Assembly: GCA_033557685.1 (NCBI GenBank)
Contig: JAWQRN010000066.1
Coordinates: 1 to 42,561 of the forward strand
Origin: Sperchopsis tessellata
Taxonomy: Eukaryota > Arthropoda > Insecta > Coleoptera > Hydrophilidae
DNA length: 42,561 nucleotides
Direction of reading: 5' to 3'
This document shows positions 11,812 through 22,964 of this stretch, piece after piece; within the stretch, counting starts at the first letter, position 1; every line of letters starts with the position of its first letter. The notes under the pieces are model-generated. The model made no database searches. It saw only the letters and a program-made list of their open reading frames with translations, and had not been told where the DNA came from. The position numbers and the translations under genes were made by a program.

Positions 11812-12489
11812 AACCCCTCACACACAAGAGCAACCTGCTAACCTAAATTATAGTAAAAGAATTAAATTTAACATAATTTTAACAGAAAACCATGATTTGT
11901 AACACTTGTAAAAACTGTTACGATGTAATTTACCATTATATATATATATATATATATGGAGCTGTATATGGAAGTGAAGGCGTTTACGTATTGTTTACGG
12001 TAGAAATTTCGAAGATTTATTTTCTTTTCTTTTCAATACTATTTATATGTCATTATATTTGTTATCTACAACAGTAAGTAAATGTTTTAACAGGGTTTTA
12101 TGAATTTTCGACTTACTAATAGTGTTTTATATTAAAATGATGTAAACTATCACTATAATATAGGTTTGCAGGTTGTACTTACATATTTGTTCGTGTTCCT
12201 TTCTTTGGCGGCTTATGCTACGTATCATTCCTCTTAATTGTTTTTATCACGAGAGAATTTGTATTGATGGGGTGAAGTAAGATTGTGTATGATTGGAAGT
12301 AAAGTGGTGACAGGTGGTATATAAGATTTATGAGAGGGTGTATGAGCTTACTTTGTATAGGTAATGTTGATATTTATATAATATTATAATATATTGTGTT
12401 GATGAAATGATATAAAAAAACCTAAAAACATTGCACTATAATATTCTGTAAATAACAACAACATACTTAACAAATAAAATTAATGGTTC
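11812..12489. other. No recognised gene; contains a (TA)n run
   Basis: A (TA)10 run occupies 11937-11957. A plus-strand frame of 61 codons at 11892-12077 runs through this microsatellite and ends at a GTAAGT donor-like site (12073). Its AT-driven composition argues against coding. Confidence 0.4.
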
Positions 12490-12870
12490 TAAAAATTAGA
12501 ATTTAATTGAAAAAATGTCAAATGAAGACTTTCATTGGATTTTAACATTAATTGTCAAAAACGTGAGGGTACAGCACCTGCAAATCACACTTCAAGAACA
12601 GCTGATAATCATTGGAGAAAATTACAAATTGAATTTCAGGAAAAGCCATTGCATAATTTTTGGTTGGAAATGAAGAATAAATCTCCCAATTTGCCACAAA
12701 AACAACCGATGCAATACTGCCAAAGTATTTATATGAAGCAACTTTCTCGACAATGACGATTATCTAAACATAAGAAAGAGAAACAAACGCAGTAGGAGCC
12801 AGATTTTCGGTTAGTTATTTCTAAAAATAAACCCATATTCAGTGAATTTGCGAGAAAGAGTATAATCACA
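12490..12870 (+). pseudogene. hAT-superfamily transposase C-terminal fragment
   Basis: A plus-strand frame reads LQIEFQEKPLHNFWLEMKNK then SPNLPQKQPMQY. After a frame change the reading becomes LLKYLYEATFSTMTII, followed by EPDFRLVISKNKPIF near 12790-12835. This is the C-terminal dimerisation block of BED-type hAT transposases (FW...E.P.L...A...L......YxxEAxFSxMxxIK). It is on the opposite strand from the hAT copy at 9230-10960, and the retained sequence differs, so this is a separate insertion, probably of another subfamily. Only the last 120 or so residues are represented. There is no catalytic core. Confidence 0.6.
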
Positions 12871-13529
12871 CTGTCGCTATTAAATGAGCTATTGATTTCA
12901 TGTACATTCGTTTATTTCTTTTTAATTCTTATATATTCAAAATGTGGTATCGTTATAAATCTAATAGTTAAGATAAGTATATGAGAATATAAAACTTATA
13001 TATTTTTATTTCCGGGATGCGTTCTAGTCCTTCGAAATAAAATAAGGGTGTGTGACAAAAAAAAATAAGAGTTTGAGACATCTCAATTAATGCATGCAAT
13101 AGTGGCAGTTGATTGGAAAAATGCTGTTGTGTGTCCATTTATGTGAAATGTTTGATCGAAATTATTATTCTAATCTAATTGAGTAAGAAATTTGCCAGTC
13201 AATTTTAAGAAATTATAAATGGAAAAGAGTAGACAGTTTGTTTTAGAATGGCAATTTCTTGGAAAATAATTAGTATTAAAATTTCAAAGTATATACTACT
13301 CAAAATTTTATGTGTCAATTGGAATAGAATACCGAATGTTTTGAAACGCAATGAGAATGTACAACTCACTAATAGAACATAAGATGTGATTTAGTAACTG
13401 TGGAATTTTGGTTTTGAACAATTCATAAACTTCATATATCTAATAAATATAATTTCTATGTAAATATTAGAGACATCCTGAACATACAGTATGTATCTAA
13501 GAATGTTACCAATATCTAAATATATCTTC
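12871..13529. other. AT-rich sequence without recognisable genes
   Basis: No protein motif was recognised and stops are dense in all frames. The left part may include 3' flanking sequence of the hAT fragment. Confidence 0.45.
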
Positions 13530-13905
13530 TCCGTCAATTTTTTATATCCTCCCATCCTATATTAGTAACTTCATAGGTATTATCAAAGTAACAAATATGT
13601 TTCCCAGCTAATTGCCGAATTTTGGACCAATATTCATTACGAAATAGCTGCAGTCGTAGTATATCCATAATATATTCACGTATGCTGACGAAAACCGTTC
13701 TATTTTAAGAAATGTCGCAAAGCCATCTTAGATAGAGTGTTATTGCTTCCTTCGTGTAGTTCTTTCCACAGTAAGTCTATAGTTAGAATTTGTTTTTGTT
13801 CATAAAGAGCTTGTAAATGACGCACATATTTTTCGTCAATGTATTTTACTTTGTAATATTTTGCAGTGTCTATTTTCCGATAATCTCTTGTCGATCTCTT
13901 CCACG
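13530..13905 (-). pseudogene. Probable IS630/Tc1-type transposase N-terminal fragment
   Basis: On the minus strand one frame reads AKYYKVKYIDEKYVRHLQAL, YEQKQILTIDLLWKELHE and SKMALRHFLK, then a stop and NGFR. This resembles the second helix-turn-helix of insect DDE transposases, which ends in a 'LRR.LK..GFR' block. A second frame then gives LLRLQLFRNEYWSKIRQLAG and KHICYFDNTYEVTN (near 13640-13580), where the family has a first catalytic aspartate in a YxDETY context. Here it reads YFDNTYE, so the aspartate is present but its neighbour is changed. Identification is by motif memory over two frames. Upstream minus-strand sequence to about 14000 (RRVITEMSKACKRIVW) may belong to the same element. 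Confidence 0.4.
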
Positions 13906-16306
13906 TTCAGATATTTACATTTTATTGTCCACCAAACTATTCGCTTGCACGCTTTTGACATTTCAGTGATTACTCTTCTTTCACCTTTTATGTTTATGTC
14001 CATTACTGCGATATATTGGATATGGTGAGAGTGAACTGAAGTACAAACAGGGAATTGAGAGTATTATACAACATAATTCTTAGACAATCGTAGAACCTTT
14101 GCTTGCAGACTGAACACCTGCTAGTGTCGTTTCGTGTGGAAATCTGTACAAGGTGACATGTTTTGGAAAATTGTTTGGAGACATAATGTTTCATTTGTGG
14201 GGTTCGAAGCTGTTGAAGTTATAATATATATCTATAAAAACAAGGTAGGGTGCTGTATTAAGGCTATGCGCAAAAAATCGTAGCCTAAGCTTATTCAAAA
14301 TAATTTATATTAAATCTGCCAGTCCTTGTTGTTAATTATCATTTGTACTCGTAAAAGAGATGTTAGACATTTATTTTTTGTATTTTAATTAATAACTGGC
14401 TTATTGTTAATTTAAGTTTGATTAATGATTTTTGCAGAAATGTTAATTTTTGAATAATGAAACTATTGTAAGATATTTTCTACATCATCAATTTTAAAAT
14501 AAATTATTTGATGAAGAACTCTTTCGTTGATTTGAAACCAATCATTGTTAAATATAGAAATGCAATCAACTGCTCGGAGAAAAAAATTACAAGTTTATTT
14601 TTCAAAGAAAACCAATACCGCTATCCATTACAAATACGTTCCTTTCCGTGACATTTACAGTAATATTTAAATTTATAGAAATTGCTCATATATAGCGGAG
14701 GAGAGCAAACAATTTAACATTTAGCGCTCAAGATTTATTACGTAAGAATATTGTTAAACATTATTCAGTTTATTAAGTCAGTCGTGCAGACAACATTGAT
14801 TTGATCGATCGTATCAGCTGAATTCGCGAGCGAACCCACACCTTGGTATAACCCCATTTTTGGGTTGCCAAAAGCCACTGGCCCTGACCCGAAAAATAGC
14901 AAACTTTTCTAGGACGTTGTAGAGGTAATTATAGCCGATAACAACACTCAACACTAATCGAGCAAGCTTGGCGATTTTAAAACTTTGATTCATAAAAATA
15001 CTGGGCAACAAAGTGCATAATAAATCTTGCAAGTGCGTTACAAATTTTATGTTCAGCCTCAGGCTTGTATTTATTACCAGCTTGTTAATTATTAATGCAT
15101 ACTGAGTGCAACCTACCACGAAGCAATAAATCATTAATTATTTCCTTACATTGAAAATGAGAAAACATTAATCGTGTTTATGTCCAAAAAGTAGATCGAA
15201 ATAAGATTTATTTTGATAAGGTGTCACTAATATATTAAGTTGAAATTAATTCATGTTTTCACTCAAGCAGAAAACTAACTTGAGGAGAAGAAATAACTAA
15301 TTGAAAATTTAAAACTAAGTAAATACACTAAAAATGATAAAAAAACTACCAAAAAAATGTTTGTAGTAGATTACTATTCATAATAAGGTTTCTACATAAC
15401 TGCATTTGCCAAATAACTAAGCACCTGCGAAAACAATTATCTAGATAATTGCTTCCCCTTCATTAATAAATCAGAACAATTTCTTGAAATTAGAACTAGA
15501 GAAATTTGACAGCTCGCATTTACTATTAGAGATTTAAATACCATATTACCTGAGTATAAATTATGACATTCTTACATTAACAAACCCACCAAAATTGTAA
15601 TTTGTGGATATATAAATGTTTATTGAAATAAAAAATTAACTGTTCTTCGACCAATAAATGCACCACACACATTTATTAAACATTTACCTACATTGAAAAT
15701 AATAATACAATTTTCGAAGCGAATATTAGGATTACTTAATACAGTATACTAGATAGCTTTATTCATCATTCCACGCATAGATAATTAATTTTATATTTCA
15801 ATACTGTTATGGGTGGACTAAGAACACAAGTATTTTACACAACCAACAACAAAATATCAAATTCTGTCATTCTGGTTTTATTATTAGGGTTTTCGTAAGA
15901 TACTTTTATATCATAATTATCTCGTTCTTATATTAATGTATCAGAATAACCATGTTTATACAGCATTTAGTTAACTCCACTATGTACTTTAGTACCGCAT
16001 AATAATTGATTTTTTTCCACCAACCCAGTGTATTTCACATTTGACGAATTCCTCATTTAAATGTTTTATAGTTATAGTTATTTATTTAGATACGTATACA
16101 TTTCTAAATTTTAGAAGTACATATTGTTATAGCTCCCCAAGGTGCTAGAGCAGAATCAAATGTTCCGACGAAATGCTAGCATCCATAAAGAAATTAAGTG
16201 GCATAATGTTACTTTTTTGGAAACATCCAAGATCTTAGATACTTCCAACAAAAATTCTTGTATTCAAAATTCACGAAAATAATGAATTTTTGTCGTTTAT
16301 ACTGTA
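13906..16306. other. No recognised gene; contains a 106-codon minus-strand frame at 14814-15134
   Basis: The longest unexplained frame (15134 down to 14814) starts at an ATG and ends with KNGVIPRCGFAREFS. Its first half is hydrophobic (several I/V/L-rich stretches). No family is recognised and there is no obvious regulatory context. It could be chance, a transposon piece or a small gene. The remainder (15140-16300) is strongly AT-rich with no motif found. Confidence 0.3.
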
Positions 16307-16331
16307 CAGGTAAACCTTCTACAACACGGTA
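16307..16331 (+). repeat. Left terminal inverted repeat of the Tigger element
   Basis: Starts CAGGTAAACC after TA. It is followed by further copies of an ACAACACG-like motif at about 16321, 16333 and 16392, which may be subterminal transposase sites. Confidence 0.65.
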
Positions 16332-17809
16332 TCCTACAACACGATTTCACTCTAACACGATAAAAAAGCTTGCGGAAAACCGGTACTTCTACAACACTAG
16401 ATAAGACGATTTTTATTTAATACATATAGAAAATTACATTACCACTATGGGCACACAAAACATATGTATACATACATAAAATACAATTGGGAGACTACCC
16501 GAATTTCATTATGTCACGATTCATAAAATAGAATTGAGGGAAGTCTCATTTTATGTTTTTCTATTGAAATTGAGTTATGTGCAGACCATTGAGTATTTTG
16601 TGTTCCAAGTGTTCAGTTGGTGGATGGCAATATTTTTTTTTATTGTTCAATAGAGGATTGTGGAATAGAAAAGTTATTTAAAGAAATTCTATTTTGTGAG
16701 GCCTTGGAAGTAATTTTTGGAAAATTATATTTCAGGCCCAAACTATGTTTGATAAAAATTTAAAAATAAAAAACAATGTTCAAGAGAAAATTAATTTCTT
16801 TAGAAAATACAAATTTTGGATCGTTTTTTAAAAGGAGAAAAAGTATCGCATATTGCAAGTTGCACTATAAATTCATTAACTATTAAGAACAATAAAAAGG
16901 AAAATAGAAGTGTTGTCGATATCCACAAAATATGAAGCTCATCCCCGTGCACAAATAATTGAGAAAATAGAAATAGCACTCAGTATTTGGATTGATGATA
17001 GATATCAAAAAGATTGGATTTGGACGATAATATAATTAAACAAAAAGCTCTCAACATTTACAAACATTTGAAAGAAAATGGAGAATTGAAAAATTCAAGA
17101 AGAAACTGAATCGGCTGATCGTGAAGCTGGCAGAACGTATCCAGACATATCAAACAAATATAGAAGAGCAAGGATACATAACACATCAAGTTTTTAATAC
17201 TTGAAGATGGGCTTTGGTGGAAAAAAATTCCCAATAGAACCTTACTACCAAAAAAAAAAAAAAAAAACTGCAACCAAATTGAAGATATCAAAAGATCATA
17301 TAATGTTTCTTTTGTGCAGTAATGTGTCGGGGGACTTTAGGACAAAACACATGATAGTTATAGATCTTTGAATCCCCGTGCACTTAAAAGCGAAAAAATA
17401 AAGACACATTACCGGTATATTGGCAAATTCATAAGCTTGTGTAACTGGAGTTTTATTTCGAGAATGGTTTCTAAATTGTTTTCCGCCAAAGGATGAATAA
17501 TATTTAAAGCAGAACTTTTGAGGTGTTATTACTATTAGATAATGCGACAGGTCACCCACAAGATTTGAGCCAATCTAACGTTAAAGGTATTTTTCAAACA
17601 CTACTTAGTTGCTCCGGCCATTGGATGAAGGTATTATTTATACCTTTAAAACTACTACATCTGAAGATAATTACAATGGATTTTAGACAAAACTGATTCA
17701 AAAATCTATTGATGTAAAGGAAGCAATTTTCAATTAATTACTGTATCGAAATAATATTCGTATCGCTGAAAGAACTGAAAATATCAACATTTAATGAATG
17801 TTGGAATAA

Positions 17810-17820
17810 TATATGGCCAT
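17810..17820 (+). repeat. Target-site duplication, left copy
   Basis: TATATGGCCAT is repeated exactly at 18062-18072 and brackets the foldback element. The Tigger reading frame continues across after removing the insert and one copy (NNIWP then LSVEIENV). Confidence 0.85.
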
Positions 17821-18061
17821 TATGAATGTTGTTTCCGGGTGGAAACCGTGTAGAATCTCTGATAAGTGCCGACGTTTCGTCCACTGTTGCAAGGGATATT
17901 TTGAAGGCGAGTGATGTTACTTCAATAAATGAAATGCAGTGAATTCATGTACTGAAGTAACATAACTCGCCTTGAAAATGTCCCTTGCAACAGAGCCTCT
18001 ACACGGTTTCCAACCGGAGACAACATTCATACAGATAATAATCGTGGAAGTCTATTACATT
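17821..18061. mobile_element. Foldback (palindromic) element with 11-bp target duplication
   Basis: Bases 17821-17923 and about 17954-18032 are inverted copies of each other around a loop of about 30 bp centred on a GAATTC. The right arm lacks about 27 bp (the TGGACGAAACGTCGG region) present in the left arm and in the copy at 1-90. A 29-bp tail (18033-18061) outside the palindrome precedes the right target copy, so the insert is asymmetric. It has no coding capacity. The target duplication of 11 bp is longer than the TA or 8-bp duplications of Tc1/mariner or hAT elements, so the mobilising machinery is unclear. Confidence 0.8.
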
Positions 18062-18072
18062 TATATGGCCAT
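18062..18072 (+). repeat. Target-site duplication, right copy
   Basis: Exact second copy of TATATGGCCAT. The host transposon frame resumes directly after it. Confidence 0.85.
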
Positions 18073-18204
18073 TGTCTGTTGAAATAGAAAACGTGCTTGA
18101 ATCAGCAGAAAATGAAATTGGTGGCATATTTGACCTTACTAGATCGATCGGAGAGGGAGGATTTGTGGTTATGGTTATTGAGAATGTTCTTGAATTTGTT
18201 GTTT

Positions 18205-18738
18205 CCTTGGCCGTACATGAATGTATTATTTTAATATTTGATAAATCAAATATCGAGCAAACCGTACAAGTCAATACATTAAATACAGTAATCAAATATG
18301 CATCGAAAAATTTAGGAACAAGCCGAAGTTGCAGTAGACACCGTGTTTCTGTCATTAAGACATCATCAGTACTGCTCTTGTAAGTAATTAGTTGTACGAA
18401 TACATATTTGAGAATTTAATATTAATCTTCACGAAATAGCTATTTTCGCATGAGAATAAGAATTTTTTGCTTCCTTGGCCGTACACGAACGATTATTTTA
18501 ATACTTGATAAATCAAATATCAAAGCATATATGCAAGGAATCAAATATGTATTCGTACGTGGGCTACAGCTATTTACTAACAAGAGCAGTGCTGATGACG
18601 TCTTAATAACAGAAACACGGTGTCCACTGCAATTTCGGCTTATTCCTAAATTTTTCGATGCATATTTGATTTCTGTATTTAATATGTTGACTTGGACGGT
18701 TTACTCGATATTTGATTTATCAAATATTAAGATAATGC
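18205..18738. mobile_element. Second palindromic insertion with direct and inverted repeats
   Basis: A left arm (about 18230-18425) and a right arm (about 18540-18738) are diverged inverted copies. Paired landmarks are TTTGATAAATCAAATATCGAG with its complement at 18691-18725, and ACCGTGTTTCTGTCATTAAG with its complement near 18603-18622. In addition the block CCTTGGCCGTACA...GATAAATCAAATATC at 18208-18256 recurs as a direct copy at 18473-18521, inside the loop. The arms can be read as the same peptide on opposite strands (for example PKFFDAYLI), but this is a by-product of the palindrome. Tigger coding sequence stops before it and resumes after it. The exact borders and target duplication could not be fixed. 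Confidence 0.65.
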
Positions 18739-19377
18739 AATGTTGGCGAAGCGGGTGTGGTGGAAATGTCATCCAAAATTGTAAATCTAATCGATTTTGA
18801 GGACAATAGCACCGATGGTAAAGATAATAATTTTACACTAAAAAAAAAAAAAAATATTACAGGAAAGCCACTGAACGTAACTGAAAATCTAGAATCATTT
18901 TTCTTGAACGCAAACCCTTTCGCTGAATGAAGCCGAAAATTCAAAAGGAAACTGCAAAATTGCCTATCTCCATGCCATGAAATTTACAACGACATTGTAA
19001 GGACCAGCAAGCAAAACAAGATTACAGATTTTTTAAAGAGGGCTGAAGATCAAGAACAAAATCTAAATGTAGGAAAAGGTTCAGATAGTTTAGATAATAT
19101 TGGCCTACAAAAACAAAAACGATCTCATTTGATTTTACTGAACAGTGATGAGGAAGAAAATTATTAAATAAAAGTTATATTAAATGAAAATAGATATATT
19201 TTGTTTCTTTACGTTTTGTATTATACATACATTAATATTCTTAGTAAAAATGATGTTGCTTATATGGAATTAAAATTTGTTTTTAATAAATATTTGGAAC
19301 ATATCCCCCTTTTTGCACTGACTCCTAGTGTCATATAAGACGGTTTCACACAACATGGCATTTTGTGGAAATCTATT

Positions 19378-19402
19378 TACCATGTTACCGGAGGGTTACC
19401 AG
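19378..19402 (-). repeat. Right terminal inverted repeat of the Tigger element
   Basis: On the minus strand it starts CTGGTAACCC, matching the left end CAGGTAAACC with one difference in the first seven positions. It is followed on plus by TA. Confidence 0.65.
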
Positions 19403-19404
19403 TA

Positions 19405-21059
19405 CTTCTAATAGTTTTGTCATTTGTCACCTTTATACTCATTCTTATCGTACCAATAATTCGGTGTTTAATATTGTTGTCGGGTGGATGGAAAAACATG
19501 TTCACCTTCAATTGCAAATATTTACTTTAACTTAGGAAATTATTTTTATAAAATATTTGAAACATATTTACATACTTGCATACAAAGTAGCAATTATCTA
19601 TTAAATATTTTTAACTGACGTCTTAATTTCATTAGAATGTTATAATGGAAAGGCAAATGTGTACCTTACTAATTTACATTTAAACTTGCACCGGAAGGAT
19701 CTCGTTGAAAACAAAAGATGTGGATCAGATAGACGTGAGGTTAAAACCGAATTAAAAAATAAAAGAATGATGTGATTTTAATGACAATATAAATCTCGCT
19801 GGAAATCAGAGAGAAAACAAGGCTAATGCCCACTTCTTTCCATATCATATGAAAACATATCAAGAAGACATGACTGTACGCTTAGTGAGGAATAATAATA
19901 ATTATACAACTTCTTAGTCGTACCAGGGACGGGCACAACTGAAGACTACAAGTGTTGAACAATATTAAAATTACGTTAAGATGCTCGATGCCGTTAGACA
20001 AGTCTGCAATTTGCATTGATGTATTATCACGTTACCCGAGGTAAGAATAGCTCTCGGTACGTAGCAAAATAGTCGATGTGAATGGCGGAGCTTAATTCGT
20101 TTCTAATTGCAAAAGAGCACGTTGTGTGTGAGCGTGGATAACAAACGCACGATAATTAAGGATATCCTTGAAGGGAATTTTCAAGACGTCTTCCAGGATT
20201 GACCAGCATCATGGCTGGCATCGGCAAATTTGTTACTATCATTAGCATGTATGTACGTTATTGCCTCTAAATGGTGATTGACGGTCTGAAAGGCGACATG
20301 GGGCCACGGGCAAATCCTCTTTAATCTCTTCCCTTCGGATTCGCTGACGTGCTGCATCATTAATCCGTGTTATTTTCGATTGGGTTGACCGCAAAAAATG
20401 CATGAGAATTAAACTTTTTGTAAGATGTAAATTGTTAGGACATTGAATAACCATTTGAGTTTCACCAAGAAAAGGAAATAGACCACGTGTACACTAGTAT
20501 GTAAAACTATGAACCAAATTTGATATCACAGAAACGACAACGCTTTTAGTAAATTCATTTTAATTTCAAACGTTCCACATATTTAAATATCATCGGAAGC
20601 TTTGTGACGTCATCTTACTACAATATCAAAGTATATTCAATACGGGCGAGGTAAGAAGAAAAAATTTGTTTAATAGACACTTAACATGGCCAGCTATTTT
20701 TGTATTGTATATAGCAAATATTAATAAAAAATCAGAAAAAAAAATAAGTACCAAAAGAAAATTTGTATTTGGATAAAACTTTAGTGAAACACACTTTCCA
20801 TATTTTGTTTGAATTTACGTTTACTATAGCTATTTATAGTCTTTGAAAGGTACACACAAATCCAAGGTGGTAAGTTGAAAGCAGAAGTATAGTACTAGAA
20901 TTTACAAATCACTGAGGTTACACCTATGAGTACTTATGCAATCGTATTCGAAGCGGAACGTTTCCAAATTATACGAGGAACCTGTAAGTTGATAGAGAGA
21001 AGACCTCCCGTGCGGAGGTGGAGATTTGTTTGGAGAGCAGGGCAGTTATAATGGGTCGT
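19405..21059. other. Mostly unassigned; mixed-composition block 19970-20460
   Basis: Bases 19970-20460 are less AT-rich than the flanks. They contain a strong donor-like GAG|GTAAGA at 20040/20041, preceded by a frame reading LDKSAICIDVLSRYPR. TAATT/ATTA core motifs at about 20094, 20104 and 20153 follow, with a palindromic GGATATCC at 20159-20166. A minus-strand frame at 20242-20454 is unrecognised. Other parts are AT-rich without motifs. Confidence 0.3.
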
Positions 21060-21620
21060 AACATCGCGTATGGTCTTGAAATGCAAGGGAGTCATAAGAT
21101 ATTTACTCGTGAGTACAAAGAGAGTACGGTTAGAATGGGTGCCGGGCTATAAGAGCATCGTAAAGCACCGAAGTAACGACAGGCTTTAAGCACACTTTCC
21201 AGAACCTATAATAGACGTATCCATGAAAGTGAAAAGGACAAAGCTAGATAACGAGATGAGGGTTGAAGAATTGTACCTGCTTATAAGTGGATTTATCGTT
21301 GGAAGGGAACTTGGTAAATCTATGTGGCTGATAGAAAAAAGCAGGACTGGGTTGAGTACCATAGTCAGATTGCTACACTAATGAAACTGCTACTTAGAGA
21401 CCCAGATATACGTTGCTTAGTTGGTACCCCTGATAAATAGTAATAATAATGAGCGGAAATAGTGGTTTATCTAGAAGAGCTAATTCCTGCTTTAGATTTT
21501 TGTTTTTCAAATACAGACAATCCTGATCTTCGCAAGGACTTTTCAATTCGCACTTTTAGGCGATGCATTATTTTCGGCATAATCGGTTATAGAAACGGTT
21601 TATATCAAGGTCACGAGACG
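21060..21620 (+). pseudogene. RNase H-like tail of a non-LTR retrotransposon
   Basis: A plus-strand frame reads TSRMVLKCKGVIRYLL then STKRVRLEWVPGYKSIV (WVPG codons at 21136-21147). This is the hallmark strand and loop of the RNase H domain carried by I/R1/LOA-type non-LTR retrotransposons ('V.L.WVPGH.GI.GNE.AD.LA'). After a stop it continues with AHFPEPIIDVSMKVKR, GRELGKSMWLIEKSRTGLST and IVRLL, matching the region that follows RNase H in these elements. In the WVPGH block the histidine is tyrosine, and the usual acidic residues of the GNEKAD block are lost. A further frame at 21462-21704 (ALDFCFSN, DLRKDFSIRTFRRCIIFGII) may be the extreme C-terminus of the same element, but that is tentative. 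Confidence 0.6.
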
Positions 21621-21704
21621 ATTCTACTTTCCGGAACTTTTAATTGGATCAAAAGCAAACAAATAAATACCATCTCAAATTTGGATATAAAATTATATTC
21701 TTAG

Positions 21705-22901
21705 TATTTTTTTATAAATGTCAATTAGGCGCAAAATCAGGCATGGAAAGAAAATGTCGAATCGGTAGTTGCATTAGCAAGAATGAACTACATTTTGAGT
21801 ACATGACTACTGTTTACATATAATTTATTCGCCGAAAGAAATTAAATTATTGAATATTCAAGAATATTATTTAGCACACCTATTTAAATTTTTTTTTTTA
21901 AACAATGAAGTTTTAGAGAATATTAAGAGACAAAAATGTATAATTTTGAATTCAGCTTTCAGATCATATATGGCAGCTTTGTTTATGACCCACAATGTAA
22001 ACGAGTAGGTGTTATTCAAAAAAATTAAAATATTTTTAGTTGTATTGAATGTTAACGTAATTTTTACGTTAGACTAATGTACTCAAGGGGTATTCCACAA
22101 TTACAAGTTTAAATTATTCACGTTTTTAATGTTGTGGAAATATGTAAAAACATTTAGAGTCAAGATACTATATCTCAAATAAAGAACGTTATGTCTGGCA
22201 ATAAGTATTAAATTATGCAGTTTAGTTAAATCATATCTAATTTAATACTAGAATATTTCAAAGGGGATACCATTCTTCAATGTTCTTATATAAACTCAGT
22301 ATAAAAAGGAATAATAACAATCTTAATAAACATAAAATCTTAGTGCAAGATCAACTTATTTTTTATTAATTTTTTTATTAAGCACAGTGAGCTTGTTGTA
22401 CTTCCATATACATTAGCCAGACATATAATGCCCTGATAGTAATTAATCAACGAACCATATTATTATTTACTTTATGGTATTATAATGAACGTATTATATA
22501 GATATAAAAATGTTAAATTATACGCTTGTAGCTGGCAGTGTTTCGTGACCGTCTGAAGCCATACACAAAACTCGTCTTTGCATATACGTATTTAAATATG
22601 TGGGCAAAAAAATATAATGAACACATATTAATCTGACATAAGTATGAAGGGGAAAAATCAGTAAAAACGTCGCCATTGGAGGACAAAACTTTAATATTGT
22701 TGTTGTCATCGGAATGTTGATTTTAATTAGCTGTTTGAAATGATTAATGGCCAGTAGGTGGAGCTGGTATAGCTGACAGATTGAATATGCAAATTTTAAG
22801 TTACTGAAACTACTAAAATGATTTCAACTTGTCAACTAAAACGTGCCCATTTCCTATGTTTTAAAACTAAATTTAAAGAGATAACACGACCAGTTAATTT
22901 G

Positions 22902-22905
<4 letters not shown>
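21705..22905. other. AT-rich sequence without recognisable genes
   Basis: Only short frames occur. A 63-codon minus-strand frame at 22518-22709 has no recognisable motif. Confidence 0.4.

Positions 22906-22957
<52 letters not shown>
22906..22957. repeat. (TA)n microsatellite
   Basis: Uninterrupted TA run of about 26 units. Confidence 0.95.
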
Positions 22958-22959
<2 letters not shown>

Positions 22960-22964
22960 AGGCT

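Larger units (their letters stand above)
16775..19167 (+). pseudogene. Tigger/pogo transposase pseudogene in three pieces
   Basis: Piece 1 (16775-17820): an N-terminal helix-turn-helix/CENP-B-like region is recognised near 16850-17100 by SCTINSLTIKNNKKENRSVV, EAHPRAQIIEKIEIALSIWI and KQKALNIYKHLKENGELKNS. The DDE domain follows: a first-aspartate block disrupted by a frameshift (FNT then EDGLWWKKIPNRTLLP, near 17190-17250), LLLLDNATGHPQDLSQSNVK with the second aspartate (near 17530-17590), and RPLDEGIIYTF with the third (near 17615-17645). The piece ends FNECWNNIWP. Piece 2 (18073-18200) continues with LSVEIENVLESAENEIGGIF and DLTRSIGEGGF. Piece 3 (about 18750-19167) runs VNLIDFEDNSTDGKDNNFTL to the C-terminus, with EIYNDIVRTSKQNKITDFLK, typical of Tigger, and stops in DEEENY-TAA. 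An AATAAA (19167-19172) overlaps the stop. In-frame stops and indels inactivate it. Confidence 0.8.
16307..19402 (+). mobile_element. Tigger/pogo DNA transposon, nearly full length, with two nested insertions
   Basis: The left end begins CAGGTAAACCTTCTACAACA directly after a TA (16305-16306). The right end, read on the minus strand, begins CTGGTAACCCTCCGGTAACA, followed on plus by a TA (19403-19404). Over the first 25 bases about 17 match between the two ends. TA target duplication and a Tigger-type transposase in between (16775-19167) define the element. Two palindromic insertions at 17821-18061 and about 18205-18738 interrupt the coding region. Subtracting these and the extra target copy leaves roughly 2.3 kb, a normal length for Tigger elements. 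Decay (frameshifts, stops, an A18 tract at 17250-17267) shows it has been inactive for long. Confidence 0.8.

Noticed and set aside
17999..18355. Open frames on both strands (17999-18355 minus, 18072-18383 plus, 18450-18800 plus) sharing a peptide
   Set aside because: The shared peptide comes from the inverted arms of the palindromic insert being read on opposite strands; the rest is Tigger sequence or its shadow.
21060..21200. Possible bacterial-type helix-turn-helix (FTREYKESTVRM) suggesting horizontal transfer
   Set aside because: A neighbouring frame gives the RNase H hallmark (RVRLEWVPG) in correct context, which explains the region better.
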